A DNA stretch of 64,000 nucleotides from contig JALWLD010000112.1 of the NCBI GenBank assembly GCA_027081115.1, forward strand, positions 148,230-212,229, given 5' to 3'. Source of the DNA: Sulfurovum sp. GTDB lineage: Bacteria; Campylobacterota; Campylobacteria; Campylobacterales; Sulfurovaceae. The notes below the pieces were generated by a model. It was not told the DNA's origin, made no database searches, and worked only from the letters and a program-made list of their open reading frames with translations. Position 1 is the stretch's first letter. Every line of letters starts with the position of its first letter. Made by a program: the position numbers and the translations under genes. Below, piece by piece: positions 1-9,546 of this stretch.

Positions 1-842
1 CCACCAAGGAATACGACTGCCGCGATAATAGATACGGTAATCATATTGGCATACTCTCCAATAAAGAACATACCCCATCTCATTCCTGAATACTCTGTGG
101 CATACCCTGAAACAACCTCTGCTTCATGCTCAAGAAGGTCGAACGGTGTTCTGTTGGTCTCTGCAAATCCTGCAATCAGGAAAAGTACAAAAGCTACTGG
201 CTGTTGCCAAATAAGCCAATTAGTGATCCCCCCTTGTTGATAGGCATTGAAATCGACAAACGACAAAGAACCAACCAACATAATAGGAGCCAAAATAGAG
301 AGTCCTGTTACCACTTCATAAGAGAGGAACTGAACTGCTGTTCTGGCAGATCCGATGATACCCCATTTATTCGCCTGTGCCATACCTGCAAGTAGTGGTC
401 CATAAAGACCTGCTGCCATCATACCAAGTACAAAAAGAATACCAATGTTAATATCTGCTGCAATTGAAGGAACAAACACACCACCTAACAAAGGTATCCA
501 ATCAGGGATCGTGAAGTCAGGGAAAACAGGTACCGCTGCCAGTGCAATAAATGCCGTTGCCGCAGTAATTGACGGTGCAATCTTAAAGATTAGAGGATTT
601 GCATTCTGAGGTACAATATCTTCTTTGGTAAAAAGCTTGATACCATCTGCAACCAGCTGCAAAAGTCCATAAGGCCCTACGTGCATTGGCCCCAGTCTTC
701 TTTGCATAAATGCAAGTACTTTTCTTTCAATAAATGTACCGAAACCTGCAATAGCAGCAATAACAGCCAAGATAATGATCGCTTTAATGATCACACCTGC
801 TGCTGTCACTTCCGGTAGATTATGTACGAGTGTTGTTTCCAT
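1..842 (-). CDS. nuoH: NADH-quinone oxidoreductase subunit H (partial, 3' end outside window)
   Basis: Membrane subunit of respiratory complex I that, with the Q-module, forms the quinone-binding chamber. The minus-strand frame opens with ATG at 842 (METTLVHNLPEV) and stays open to the window edge, so the C-terminus is missing. Hydrophobic helices are interrupted by hallmark loops: FIERKVLAFMQRRLGP near residues 35-50, GPYGLLQLVADGIKLFTKE, and the quinone-site loop AETNRTPFDLLEHEAEVVSGY. It starts 2 bp after the stop of the upstream nuoG copy, so it is cotranscribed with the nuo operon. Remaining nuo genes (I to N) would be expected just outside the window. Identification is secure. Confidence 0.95.
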   Translation of the reverse strand, partial: METTLVHNLPEVTAAGVIIKAIIILAVIAAIAGFGTFIERKVLAFMQRRLGPMHVGPYGLLQLVADGIKLFTKEDIVPQNANPLIFKIAPSITAATAFIALAAVPVFPDFTIPDWIPLLGGVFVPSIAADINIGILFVLGMMAAGLYGPLLAGMAQANKWGIIGSARTAVQFLSYEVVTGLSILAPIMLVGSLSFVDFNAYQQGGITNWLIWQQPVAFVLFLIAGFAETNRTPFDLLEHEAEVVSGYATEYSGMRWGMFFIGEYANMITVSIIAAVVFLG

Positions 843-843
843 A

Positions 844-3300
844 TTACACCTTTCTCATTGTTACTGTTTTATATCTTGATGCACCAAAGAGGCCATAAAC
901 ATCTTCTGCTGCTTTAAAGTCTGAAAGTGCCATGATGTCACCTTCCATTCTATCATCAACAATTACATCAACTGTAATGCTTTTTGAATCAAATGTTACT
1001 TCTACTTTCTCGCCAAGTGTTTCCGCTTTTTCCGGAGATGCATAAAGTCCAAAGGCTTCAAAGATCTCATGTGACTTATCTGAGAAGTCTGAGAATTGTC
1101 TTTGTGGGTTACATCTGTAAACGATATCGCCATCAAGCACTTTAGATTCATCCAATTTATCTACTGAAATGTCTGAAACATCTGTTGTGCTTATACTCAA
1201 GGTATAGCCTCTGTTCTCTGTACCGTCATTCAAGTACCCGTTTGGCAGTGAGTCAAATTCTACTGCTTGGAATCCTTTAGCTACAGGTAACTCTCTTGTC
1301 CAGTCAATCGTTTCAGCCGGTGCATCAACAAGTGCTTTCATAAGATCATTCAGTTCATATCCGTCAAACTCAAGTGCTGCGTTTGTCGGTGTTACTCTTT
1401 TATGCATATTTGTCAATGTACCTTCTTGCTGGTTCATTGCCGGCATATCAAGGTCTCCATCACCCAATGCAGAGAGTTTAAAGTCTCCATTTTCATTATA
1501 CCCTACAGTATAACCGCTTGCATCATCATCAAGGTCACAGATAAGTGCTACACCCAAAGAGTTTGTCTTAGGTGGGATCATCGCTACTTTCACTGAAGAT
1601 GTTTTTTCAATAAGTGCAATCAACTTCGCAATATTTTCTGCTTTATCATGGAAATAAAGATCTTCTCCCACAATAAGAGAGAAAGTTTCTTTCTTTTTCA
1701 TCATTTTTTCAAATGTGTCTGCAAAGGTGTCTGCATCTTTACCAAGAAGTTCAACCAGACCGTTCTTTTCAACAGTGATCTCTTTTTCTACCATTTCAGG
1801 TACTTTTTTACTCACTTGTTTCTCTTCACCAGTCTCTTCATCGATCACTGTTTCAGTCACTTCTTTCATGACTTTTTCTTTGATCATTTTTGTACTGCTA
1901 GACTTAAAACTCTCAAGGTACTCTTTGACATCAGCAGGAAGTTGTGCTTTGTCAGAAAAAAGATCAAGAATCAAATACAAAGCTGCTTCTTCAAGCCCCA
2001 CTTTGTGAGTAAATACTTCAACACTTTTACCAAATGTTGGTACAAGATTGTCACCTACAGGGTGGAAGTAAAGACCGGCACCTTTATTCATCTTCTGTAC
2101 ATTGTTAAACGCGTAACGTGCATTAGGATTATCATTTCTAAGAGATGATCCCACAGACATCACGAAATCTGTTGCCATAACCTCTTTAAAGTCAAAGCTG
2201 TAAAGAGACTGACCTGCCGCAACTGAATACGCTCCCAAGAATTTCTGGAATGCTCTTGCTTCAGGGTTGATGAGTTTAAGACCCATTTTTTCTTTTAACG
2301 TTTGAAGCATCAATGCCTCTTCATTGGTAATGACAGAGTTAAATCTTACAGTTTCTGCTTTTTTGAATGCTTCAACAGCAGCAGCAAAGGCTTTTTCATC
2401 TTTACCTTCTACATTGTTCTCAAAATCATATCCGTAACGTCCTGCACCACAAAGCGATACATAGTTCCACTCATTGGTTACACGATAGATCTTTTCAGAT
2501 CTGTCCGATACAGACGTATGTTTTGTTTCATAATAAATCTGGCATCCAGATGAGCAGTGTGCACAGGTTGCAGGTGTACGCTTAAGTTCCCAGGCATTGG
2601 AAGTATAAACAAAGTCTCTTCCTGTCAATGCACCAACAGGACATACTGCCGTACACTCACCACAATCAGAACAGTCTGTAAAGTCTGTATCATTACTTGG
2701 TGCAATGACAGACTTCTGAAGTTTATTCCACATAGAGTATGCATCTTTGGGCATGGTCTCTTTAAGTGCTTTATCCAGTGGTTCTCCACCTCTTTTGACT
2801 GTAGTAATCGCTGCATCACCGATCATATCTTTACACACAGTAGTACATCTTTCACATACAATACAGAGTCCGGCATCATAGTGTAAAACGGAAGACCAGT
2901 TGATCGTCTCTCTTTTTGTATCTTGAATCATATAAGACTGAGAGTCTACACCCAGTTCAAGAGTATAGTTCTGAAGTTCACACTCCCCACTCTTATCACA
3001 TACACCACATTGTAGCGGATGATTGACATCATATACTTCCATAATAGCACGACGCTCTTCAAGAATGTTTGGTGTATCTACAGTAACCTCCATTCCCTCT
3101 TTGACTTTTGCATTACATGCATATACCTGTTTTCCATCTGCTTCTACAAGACAGATACGACACGCCAGTGTTGGCGAACATCGTGTCAAGTAACAGATAG
3201 CGGGTATAAAAATATCATTGGCACGTGCAGCATTAAGGATATATTCACCCTCTTTTACTGCAATTTCTTTGCCATCAATTTTAATATTGACTATGCTCAT
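844..3300 (-). CDS. nuoG: NADH-quinone oxidoreductase subunit G, copy 1 (extra-cluster type)
   Basis: Iron-sulfur subunit of the peripheral arm of complex I, 818 residues. Ligand sets are visible in order: [2Fe-2S] C36, C47, C50, C62; His-ligated [4Fe-4S] H94, C98, C101, C107; then an eight-Cys ferredoxin-like module C146/149/152/156 and C210/213/216/220; then a molybdopterin-oxidoreductase-like part with C246, C249, C253, C284. Ordinary NuoG keeps only four cysteines in the third module, so this copy can hold one more [4Fe-4S] cluster. A charged Glu/Lys/Val-rich insertion lies in the C-terminal half near residues 460-510. It starts 2 bp downstream of the second nuoG and is followed at once by nuoH. 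Electron donor is not shown by the sequence. Confidence 0.93.
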   Translation of the reverse strand: MSIVNIKIDGKEIAVKEGEYILNAARANDIFIPAICYLTRCSPTLACRICLVEADGKQVYACNAKVKEGMEVTVDTPNILEERRAIMEVYDVNHPLQCGVCDKSGECELQNYTLELGVDSQSYMIQDTKRETINWSSVLHYDAGLCIVCERCTTVCKDMIGDAAITTVKRGGEPLDKALKETMPKDAYSMWNKLQKSVIAPSNDTDFTDCSDCGECTAVCPVGALTGRDFVYTSNAWELKRTPATCAHCSSGCQIYYETKHTSVSDRSEKIYRVTNEWNYVSLCGAGRYGYDFENNVEGKDEKAFAAAVEAFKKAETVRFNSVITNEEALMLQTLKEKMGLKLINPEARAFQKFLGAYSVAAGQSLYSFDFKEVMATDFVMSVGSSLRNDNPNARYAFNNVQKMNKGAGLYFHPVGDNLVPTFGKSVEVFTHKVGLEEAALYLILDLFSDKAQLPADVKEYLESFKSSSTKMIKEKVMKEVTETVIDEETGEEKQVSKKVPEMVEKEITVEKNGLVELLGKDADTFADTFEKMMKKKETFSLIVGEDLYFHDKAENIAKLIALIEKTSSVKVAMIPPKTNSLGVALICDLDDDASGYTVGYNENGDFKLSALGDGDLDMPAMNQQEGTLTNMHKRVTPTNAALEFDGYELNDLMKALVDAPAETIDWTRELPVAKGFQAVEFDSLPNGYLNDGTENRGYTLSISTTDVSDISVDKLDESKVLDGDIVYRCNPQRQFSDFSDKSHEIFEAFGLYASPEKAETLGEKVEVTFDSKSITVDVIVDDRMEGDIMALSDFKAAEDVYGLFGASRYKTVTMRKV

Positions 3301-3301
3301 A

Positions 3302-5560
3302 TTAACTTCCTAACCTTTCAAAATCTAACCTGCTAAATCTATAAGAGGATAGCAAAGCAGTACTTAAGCCCATGTCAAACGTAGGGTTAACTGCAATGGT
3401 TCCTTTCATAGTTGTATCAATCGTAAACACACGATTGAACTGAATATCATCTATTGTAAACGTGATCTTCTCTCCATCTTTTAATTTGGTTGCTGTAGCA
3501 AACTGCTGAGAACCTAAAAGTACTGCCTCTTCTTGCAAAAGTCTTGACTTCGCTGTAAAAGGAGAAAATTGCTCCACAGGATTACAGTTATAGACCACTG
3601 CACCATCGAAACACTCTATCTCTTCTACCTCTTCAATTTTTCTGCTGACAGATACTTTCTGAGGTTTTAACATATATCCTCTATTTTCAGTTCCTACAGC
3701 ATCAAAATAGTTTGGAAGGTCATCAAATGCGATATTTTCAAACCCTTTGTCTGCTGGCAATACTTGTGTATAATCAATCGTATATTCTGCATTGAGGCCC
3801 AGAGCATTGGCAATATCATTAAGCACATATCCACCATATTCTAAAGCAACATTCATCGGTACAACACGCTTATCTACCGTTGTCAAAGTACCTTCCTGCT
3901 GATTCATTGCCGGCATATCAAGATCACCATCTCCCAGAGCAGAGAGTACAAAATCCGCTTTGGCATTGTAACCAACACTGTTGCCTTCTACTGCATCATC
4001 AAGATCACAAATAAGCGAAATACCCATGGCATTTCCTGCTGGTGGAACACAGATCACATTAAAGTCTGCATACTGTTCAAGCAGTGCCAGAAGTTTTGCT
4101 ATCTGGGAAGCTCGCGGATGTGCATAGAGATCAGAACCTATAACCAAAGAGAAACCTGACTTTTTAATCAGTGATTTTCTCAACGCTTCAAGCTCTTCTT
4201 CTCCAATGTTACTTTCTGCAGAGAGGTTACCAATATCAAGATCATCAAAAAACTCTCTAATCGTTTTAGGTAATTCTACTTCTCGTAGTAATTCATCTGC
4301 CAAAAGTGCTGCTGCACCCTCTTCGGAGCCGGCTTCATACTTGATGAACTGTGTGACGATATTTTTCATCTCAAGATCTTCAATCGGATGCATATAGGCA
4401 ACTCTTGCGCTATGCCACTTACTCGCCATATTGATATGATACTTCACTGTTGGGGAATCATTGTTGATCTTAGCCCCCATCACGATCACAGCTTTTGACT
4501 CAGAAAGACGCTTTAAACTTCCGTTACTCACATGTTTACCCGTGATCTCTGAATAGTCCTGCATAAACTTCTGATAGGCTCTTGCTTCATGAGATACCAG
4601 TTTGAAACCCAACTTCTCCTTGAGGTTTTGCAAAATCAATGCTTCCTCATTTGAAGTTTGAGATGAGAAGATGACAGAATCTGCATTTTTAAAAGCTTCT
4701 ACTGCTTTATCAAATGCCTCTTTGTCTTTACTTACACCCTCATTGGCATAATCAAACCCATATCGTCCTGCACCACAAAGATTGGCAAATTCAAAGGTAT
4801 TGCTTACACGGTAAATTTTTCCATTTTTCACTTCATATGCCATGTCACATCCTCCACCACAATGAGGGCAGGAAGATGGGATCTTTGTAAGTTCCCATGC
4901 ATTGGCTGTATATTTGAAGTCTGTACTGACCAAGGCACCTACAGGGCAAACTGCTGCTGCCTCGCCAAGAGAAGCATAATTCTTCTCCTGTTTGGTGTTA
5001 ACGATCGTTGAACCGTATCCGCCAAACTGCACTTTAAGTGCTTCATCTCCAGTAATCTCCATAGAGACACGTACACACTTTTCACACATAATACATAGTG
5101 CAGGGTCATACGATACATGTCCCCAGTTCTCTACAGGTCTGTGCTGATCTCTGGCAGTAAATGCCTGCTCTTCAAGATCAAACTCCATTGTTTTGTTCTG
5201 AAGATCACACTCACCACTCTTGTCACAAACACCACATTCAAGCGGATGGTTGACATTATAGAGTTTCATAATACTTTGACGTTCCTGGTAGATCTCATCA
5301 TTATTCGTATTGATCACGGCACCATCAGTTGCTTTTTCCTGACAAGAGAGGATCATCCCATCTACGCCTTCTACCTCTACAATACACATACGGCATGAAG
5401 CGATTGGCTGTACCTTGGTAAGATAACACATGGTCGGGACATAGATGTCATTTTCTCTTGCAATCTCTAAAATGGTCTTTCCAAAGGTACTTTTACACAC
5501 TTTACCATCGATGGTGACAGTGATCTCTTTTCCAATATTTAGTGAATTATGTATGCTCAT
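3302..5560 (-). CDS. nuoG: NADH-quinone oxidoreductase subunit G, copy 2 (canonical cluster set)
   Basis: Second NuoG in tandem, 752 residues from the ATG at 5560. The frame is open to an ATG at 5629, but that would overlap the preceding gene by 68 bp, and the residues MSIHNSLNIGKEITV align with the other copy's start. Ligands: [2Fe-2S] C45, C56, C59, C73; H105, C109, C112, C118; one [4Fe-4S] from C156, C159, C162 and C205; and C231, C234, C238, C262 in the molybdopterin-like domain. This is the standard complex I set, without the additional cluster of its neighbour. Both copies share the loop FVLSALGDGDLDMPAMNQQEG or a close variant, so they descend from a duplication. The two proteins may sit together in one enlarged complex or be alternatives. 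Confidence 0.92.
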   Translation of the reverse strand: MSIHNSLNIGKEITVTIDGKVCKSTFGKTILEIARENDIYVPTMCYLTKVQPIASCRMCIVEVEGVDGMILSCQEKATDGAVINTNNDEIYQERQSIMKLYNVNHPLECGVCDKSGECDLQNKTMEFDLEEQAFTARDQHRPVENWGHVSYDPALCIMCEKCVRVSMEITGDEALKVQFGGYGSTIVNTKQEKNYASLGEAAAVCPVGALVSTDFKYTANAWELTKIPSSCPHCGGGCDMAYEVKNGKIYRVSNTFEFANLCGAGRYGFDYANEGVSKDKEAFDKAVEAFKNADSVIFSSQTSNEEALILQNLKEKLGFKLVSHEARAYQKFMQDYSEITGKHVSNGSLKRLSESKAVIVMGAKINNDSPTVKYHINMASKWHSARVAYMHPIEDLEMKNIVTQFIKYEAGSEEGAAALLADELLREVELPKTIREFFDDLDIGNLSAESNIGEEELEALRKSLIKKSGFSLVIGSDLYAHPRASQIAKLLALLEQYADFNVICVPPAGNAMGISLICDLDDAVEGNSVGYNAKADFVLSALGDGDLDMPAMNQQEGTLTTVDKRVVPMNVALEYGGYVLNDIANALGLNAEYTIDYTQVLPADKGFENIAFDDLPNYFDAVGTENRGYMLKPQKVSVSRKIEEVEEIECFDGAVVYNCNPVEQFSPFTAKSRLLQEEAVLLGSQQFATATKLKDGEKITFTIDDIQFNRVFTIDTTMKGTIAVNPTFDMGLSTALLSSYRFSRLDFERLGS

Positions 5561-5561
5561 A

Positions 5562-7571
5562 TTACACCGCCACCATAGAGATATAGTAACAACGCATACA
5601 TCTCTCTGCTTCAGAAATAGCTTCTTCACCTGTAAAGCCGAGATTTACCTCTTTGTTGTTTGTCTTACGCTCATCTACACCGAGTTTTTCACTCTCTGCG
5701 CGTGGAATACCAGGCATCCAACCGGTGATCTTCTCTTTTTTGTCATAAACTCTAAGTCTGTTTAAATGGTCTTCCATGATCTCATCATCTAACAATGTAC
5801 ATTTTCCATCATAGATATAACGAGAAATAACAGAGGCTGCTCTTCTTGCCTGTCCTACAGCATTTACAATGGTCATTGGACCATATTCACAGTCACCAGC
5901 AGCAAAAAGCCCATCTTTAGAAGTCATAAAATCTTTACCATTTGTTAGAATCGAGTTCCATGAAGTCATCTCAAGGTTCCACTCTTCTGGCAATATCTGT
6001 GTATCCAAAGCTTGCGAAACCGCAGGGATCAGATAATCACACTCAATCTCAAAGTCCCCGCCTTCTATTTTCACCAACTGTGCTCTACCGCCATTAGGAT
6101 CAGGTACCAATTCAAAACGGTTTACTTTGAGTTTGGTAATGTTTTCACCATCATCAAAGATCTCTTCGATCGCCGAATGGAAGATAAATTCTACGCCCTC
6201 TTCAACTGCTTCATGGTACTCTTCATAGGTTGTATTGCGAATGATCGTCTTTTCATCACGACGATACAGCATTACTACCTTTTTCGCACCTTCACGTATG
6301 GAGCATCTAACCACGTCCATAGAGGTAAATCCACCACCAACACAGACAACAGTTTTACCTTTAAGTTCATTGGAAGCCGGAGAACCGATCTTATATTTGT
6401 GCCACAAGTTTACCTTGTCAAGCATCTCTATTGCACCCCAGTAACCGCCCATTTTGGTATTTTCATTGGCAGCACGTACTTTTTTCGAAAGTCTTGCGCC
6501 AAATCCAAGCATCACCGCATCATACTCAGCATGTAACTCTTTGAGTCTTTGGGCATCTACTCTATGGTTGTTGGTAATACTTACAGCTTCCATTTCAAGG
6601 ACAAGGTCAATATCTTTGTTGTATTTGTCTATAGGCATTCTGTATTCAGGTACACCCACAGCTACTTCTCCACCATTTACCGGCAGCTCTTCAAAGATAT
6701 CTACTTTAATACCCTCCAGTGCCAAATAGTACGCCGCTGTCAATCCCGCAGGTCCTGCACCGATAATGGCTACTTTTTTGCCATCGTTTCTTAGAGGTTT
6801 GGGTTCAACAGGGTGTAACCAAGGTACTTCATGGTCTGTCTCGTAGTCTGCACCCAAACGCTTCAATTCCATAATAGAAATTGGTTCATCCAGGTTGGCA
6901 CGACGACATGCATCTTCACATGGATGAGGACAAACACGTCCACAAGTATGTGCCAATGGCATCGTTTGACGTGTCGCAGCCAGTGAGTCAGTAAAGACCA
7001 TATCTCTTACACCTTCTATATAGGCAGGAATATCAACATGTGCAGGACACATATCTGTACACGGTGCTGTCACCTTTGCTATATAAGAGGTCTCTCCGTT
7101 ATAGTGTTTAGATGGTACTTGTGCATCAATACAGGTATTGAACTGCTCACTATAGTGTTCCATCAGATCTAAAATAGGTTTAGGTACGGTTTTACCGATC
7201 TCACATTTAGAAGTGGTCATCATTGTTTTGGCGATCTCTTTTAAATGCGCGGTATCATCGTGTGTCCCTTCCCCACGTGCAATTTTGTCGAGTAAATCGT
7301 AGAGGATTCTTCCTCCCCATCTACCTGGAGCACAACGTCCACAGGCTTCTGAGTATTCCTGGTACTGCGCAGCATACTGTGAAGCCAACTCTACGGCATC
7401 TATATCTTCATCGAAGATGGCAACACCATCCCAACCTATAAATGCTTTAGAGTTCGTATCTCCATGATATGTTTCGGGCAGCTTGAACCCAGATTCACCC
7501 CACTCTAGGGCTGGTTTACCGCGGTTGTCGATAAACTCGTCCCTCCAAGTAGAGAATACAATGCCTGACAT
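5562..7571 (-). CDS. NuoF-position protein: NuoF C-terminal-like plus GltD-type FAD oxidoreductase
   Basis: 669-residue flavoprotein in the slot normally held by NuoF. Residues about 60-145 resemble the C-terminal iron-sulfur region of NuoF (EACGRCAPGRWGG, then C123 in KCEIGKTVP), but the third Cys of CxxCxxC is Gly83. From about 165 on it is like the small subunit of glutamate synthase: C171, C175, C210, C214, C218, C222 for two clusters, FAD fold GAGPAG at 271-276, and a second Rossmann motif VCVGGGFTSMDVVR. The FMN/NADH-binding part of true NuoF is absent. Campylobacter is known to replace NuoE/NuoF with unrelated proteins and to feed complex I from flavodoxin; a similar non-NADH donor, or NADPH, is inferred here. 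It overlaps the NuoE-like gene by 1 bp. Confidence 0.85.
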   Translation of the reverse strand: MSGIVFSTWRDEFIDNRGKPALEWGESGFKLPETYHGDTNSKAFIGWDGVAIFDEDIDAVELASQYAAQYQEYSEACGRCAPGRWGGRILYDLLDKIARGEGTHDDTAHLKEIAKTMMTTSKCEIGKTVPKPILDLMEHYSEQFNTCIDAQVPSKHYNGETSYIAKVTAPCTDMCPAHVDIPAYIEGVRDMVFTDSLAATRQTMPLAHTCGRVCPHPCEDACRRANLDEPISIMELKRLGADYETDHEVPWLHPVEPKPLRNDGKKVAIIGAGPAGLTAAYYLALEGIKVDIFEELPVNGGEVAVGVPEYRMPIDKYNKDIDLVLEMEAVSITNNHRVDAQRLKELHAEYDAVMLGFGARLSKKVRAANENTKMGGYWGAIEMLDKVNLWHKYKIGSPASNELKGKTVVCVGGGFTSMDVVRCSIREGAKKVVMLYRRDEKTIIRNTTYEEYHEAVEEGVEFIFHSAIEEIFDDGENITKLKVNRFELVPDPNGGRAQLVKIEGGDFEIECDYLIPAVSQALDTQILPEEWNLEMTSWNSILTNGKDFMTSKDGLFAAGDCEYGPMTIVNAVGQARRAASVISRYIYDGKCTLLDDEIMEDHLNRLRVYDKKEKITGWMPGIPRAESEKLGVDERKTNNKEVNLGFTGEEAISEAERCMRCYYISMVAV

Positions 7572-8299
7572 TATTTAGCCTTTGCTTCTAAAAAATTTTT
7601 AGCATCGTTAACGGAATCTTTAAAATCACCTTTAAAAGAGTATTTTTCTTCCATCATTTGAATCTGTGCATCACTCATATTTGCAACATCTGCATACGTA
7701 AAAATACCTTCACTGTTCAGTGTTTTCATATATGCTTTTCCTATACCCTTAACTTTAGTCAGGTCATCACTTTTCGTACTGTTTGATGTCTTCTTTTTAG
7801 TTTTATTTTTAGCTTCTGCAGCTGCTTTTTCAGCCTCTTCTTTTTCTGCTTTGGCTTTTGCCTTCGCTTCTGCTTCTGCCTTTTGGGCTTCTTCTTTGGC
7901 TGCTTTGGCTTCTGCAGCCGCTTTTTCAGCCTCTTCTTTGGCTTTTGCTTCAGCTGCTATACGGTCTGATTCTTCTTTTTCTTCAGCAGCGATTCTCTCT
8001 TCTTCTGCTTTTTTCTCCGCTTCAAGTCTTGCAGCTTCGATCTTTTCGGCACGCTCTTTTTGTGTAGCTTCATCTACTTTCTTAACCACTACAGTCCAGT
8101 CTACTTCATTGAACTTCAATGAGTTCATAAGATCATGTCCTGTTGCTCTGATCACGTCAGCCGACTTTTGGATAGAAGAGAAATCTCCTACTTCAAAAAG
8201 GAATATCCCTACTTCGCCAACTTTAATACCTTTATCGATAAGCTCAACCATTCTGTCATAAAAATCATCTTTTAAATGTCTTAAATCATATCTTTGCAT
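7571..8299 (-). CDS. NuoE-position protein with long coiled coil and helix-hairpin-helix C-terminus
   Basis: 242 residues. Residues 1-76 ([20 protein letters not shown] and following) look like the small Campylobacterota protein found at the NuoE position, which lacks the thioredoxin-like [2Fe-2S] ligands of true NuoE. Residues 77-170 are an Ala/Glu/Lys repeat that should form one long charged helix or coiled coil. Residues 178-242 ([21 protein letters not shown]) form a helix-hairpin-helix-like module with the GIG turn. No cysteines are present, so it is not a redox carrier itself. It lies between nuoD and the NuoF-like gene and probably tethers the electron-input module. The role is inferred from position only. 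Confidence 0.7.
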   Translation of the reverse strand: MQRYDLRHLKDDFYDRMVELIDKGIKVGEVGIFLFEVGDFSSIQKSADVIRATGHDLMNSLKFNEVDWTVVVKKVDEATQKERAEKIEAARLEAEKKAEEERIAAEEKEESDRIAAEAKAKEEAEKAAAEAKAAKEEAQKAEAEAKAKAKAEKEEAEKAAAEAKNKTKKKTSNSTKSDDLTKVKGIGKAYMKTLNSEGIFTYADVANMSDAQIQMMEEKYSFKGDFKDSVNDAKNFLEAKAK

Positions 8300-8307
8300 A
8301 GTCTCTC

Positions 8308-9537
8308 CTATCTGTCAACTTCACCGAATACGATGTTGGTAGTACCAATGATCGTAACGACGTCTGCTATATATGTGCCTACAAGAATATCTTGAAGCAA
8401 TCCTGTGTGGAAGAAACTCGGTGCTCTACATTTCAGTCTGTAAGCATATGGCTCACCTTCTGATTTGATATAGAAGCCCAGCTCACCTTTTGGCGATTCT
8501 GTTGGTACATACACTTCACCTTTTGGCGGTCTCATACCCTGTGTAACCAATACAAAGTGCTGCATCAATGCATAGTTTTGTGTCATGATCTCTTCTTTAG
8601 GAGCAGAGATGTACTGTGGCGCATGTGCCATGAGCTGAGGCTCAGTATCTTTATACATAGGTATAAGTTGTCTAATGATTCTTGTTGACTGTCTTATCTC
8701 TTCCATATAAAGTCTATAACGTCCGTAAGAATCACATCTGTCTGAGACAGGTACATCAAAGTCAAGCTCACCATACAATTCGTACGGCTCCTCTTTTCTG
8801 ATATCCCACTTTACGTTTGACCCTCTAAGCATTGGACCTGTACATCCCCAAGAGAGTGCATCTTCTGCAGAGATAACCCCTACATCTTCCAGACGCATCT
8901 TCCAGATTCTGTTCTCTGTAAGCAATGCTTCATACGTATGTTCCACTTCATGATCTACTTTTGCACAGAATGTCGCCATATTTTCCAACCAACCAGCAGG
9001 AAGATCCAAAGGAACTCCACCGATACGTACAGAAGAGTGTGTCAATCTCGCGCCACAATAGTCTTCCATCAAATCCATTGCAAATTCACGCTCACGGAAT
9101 GCATACAGGAATACTGACATTGCACCAACATCCAGTGCGTGTGTAGCAACAAAGAAGAGGTGTGAGATAACTCTGTTGAGTTCAAGTAACATCGTTCTGA
9201 TCACCTGTGCTCTTCTTGGTGCTTCTATACCAAGCAGTTTTTCTACTGCTAATGCATAAGCATAGTTGTTCGATGTAGAAGCAATATAGTCAAGTCTGTC
9301 CGTAGTTGGCAAAAACTCGTTATAGGTCATATTTTCTGCCATTTTTTCGATACCTCTGTGAAGGTAACCGATATCCGGATAGGCTTTAACCACCTGTTCA
9401 CCGTCCAGTTCAAGAACCAGTCTTAACTGACCGTGAGCAGAAGGGTGCTGAGGACCGAAGTTGATGACCATGGTATTGTCATCACGCTCAAAATTGAGGT
9501 TTTCAAAAAATGGCGTTAATTTATTTGGTTGTTGCAT
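8308..9537 (-). CDS. nuoD: NADH-quinone oxidoreductase subunit D
   Basis: 49-kDa-type Q-module subunit of complex I, 409 residues, evolutionarily related to NiFe-hydrogenase large subunits without the metal cysteines. Recognisable stretches are [21 protein letters not shown] near residue 28, [29 protein letters not shown], and [24 protein letters not shown] near the C-terminus, ending in [27 protein letters not shown]. Length and ends are normal for the family. It sits 9 bp after nuoC and 8 bp before the NuoE-like gene, inside the same operon. Confidence 0.97.
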   Translation of the reverse strand: MQQPNKLTPFFENLNFERDDNTMVINFGPQHPSAHGQLRLVLELDGEQVVKAYPDIGYLHRGIEKMAENMTYNEFLPTTDRLDYIASTSNNYAYALAVEKLLGIEAPRRAQVIRTMLLELNRVISHLFFVATHALDVGAMSVFLYAFREREFAMDLMEDYCGARLTHSSVRIGGVPLDLPAGWLENMATFCAKVDHEVEHTYEALLTENRIWKMRLEDVGVISAEDALSWGCTGPMLRGSNVKWDIRKEEPYELYGELDFDVPVSDRCDSYGRYRLYMEEIRQSTRIIRQLIPMYKDTEPQLMAHAPQYISAPKEEIMTQNYALMQHFVLVTQGMRPPKGEVYVPTESPKGELGFYIKSEGEPYAYRLKCRAPSFFHTGLLQDILVGTYIADVVTIIGTTNIVFGEVDR

Positions 9538-9546
9538 GCTCTCCCC

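Noticed and set aside
5561..5629. Upstream ATG (5629) as the start of the second nuoG
   Set aside because: The added residues overlap the preceding gene in another frame and do not match NuoG; the ATG at 5560 aligns with the paralogue.
7851..8261. Plus-strand open frame rich in Ala/Ser/Phe opposite the NuoE-like gene
   Set aside because: It is the mirror of the Ala/Glu/Lys coiled-coil repeat on the minus strand; composition and lack of a ribosome site mark it as a shadow.
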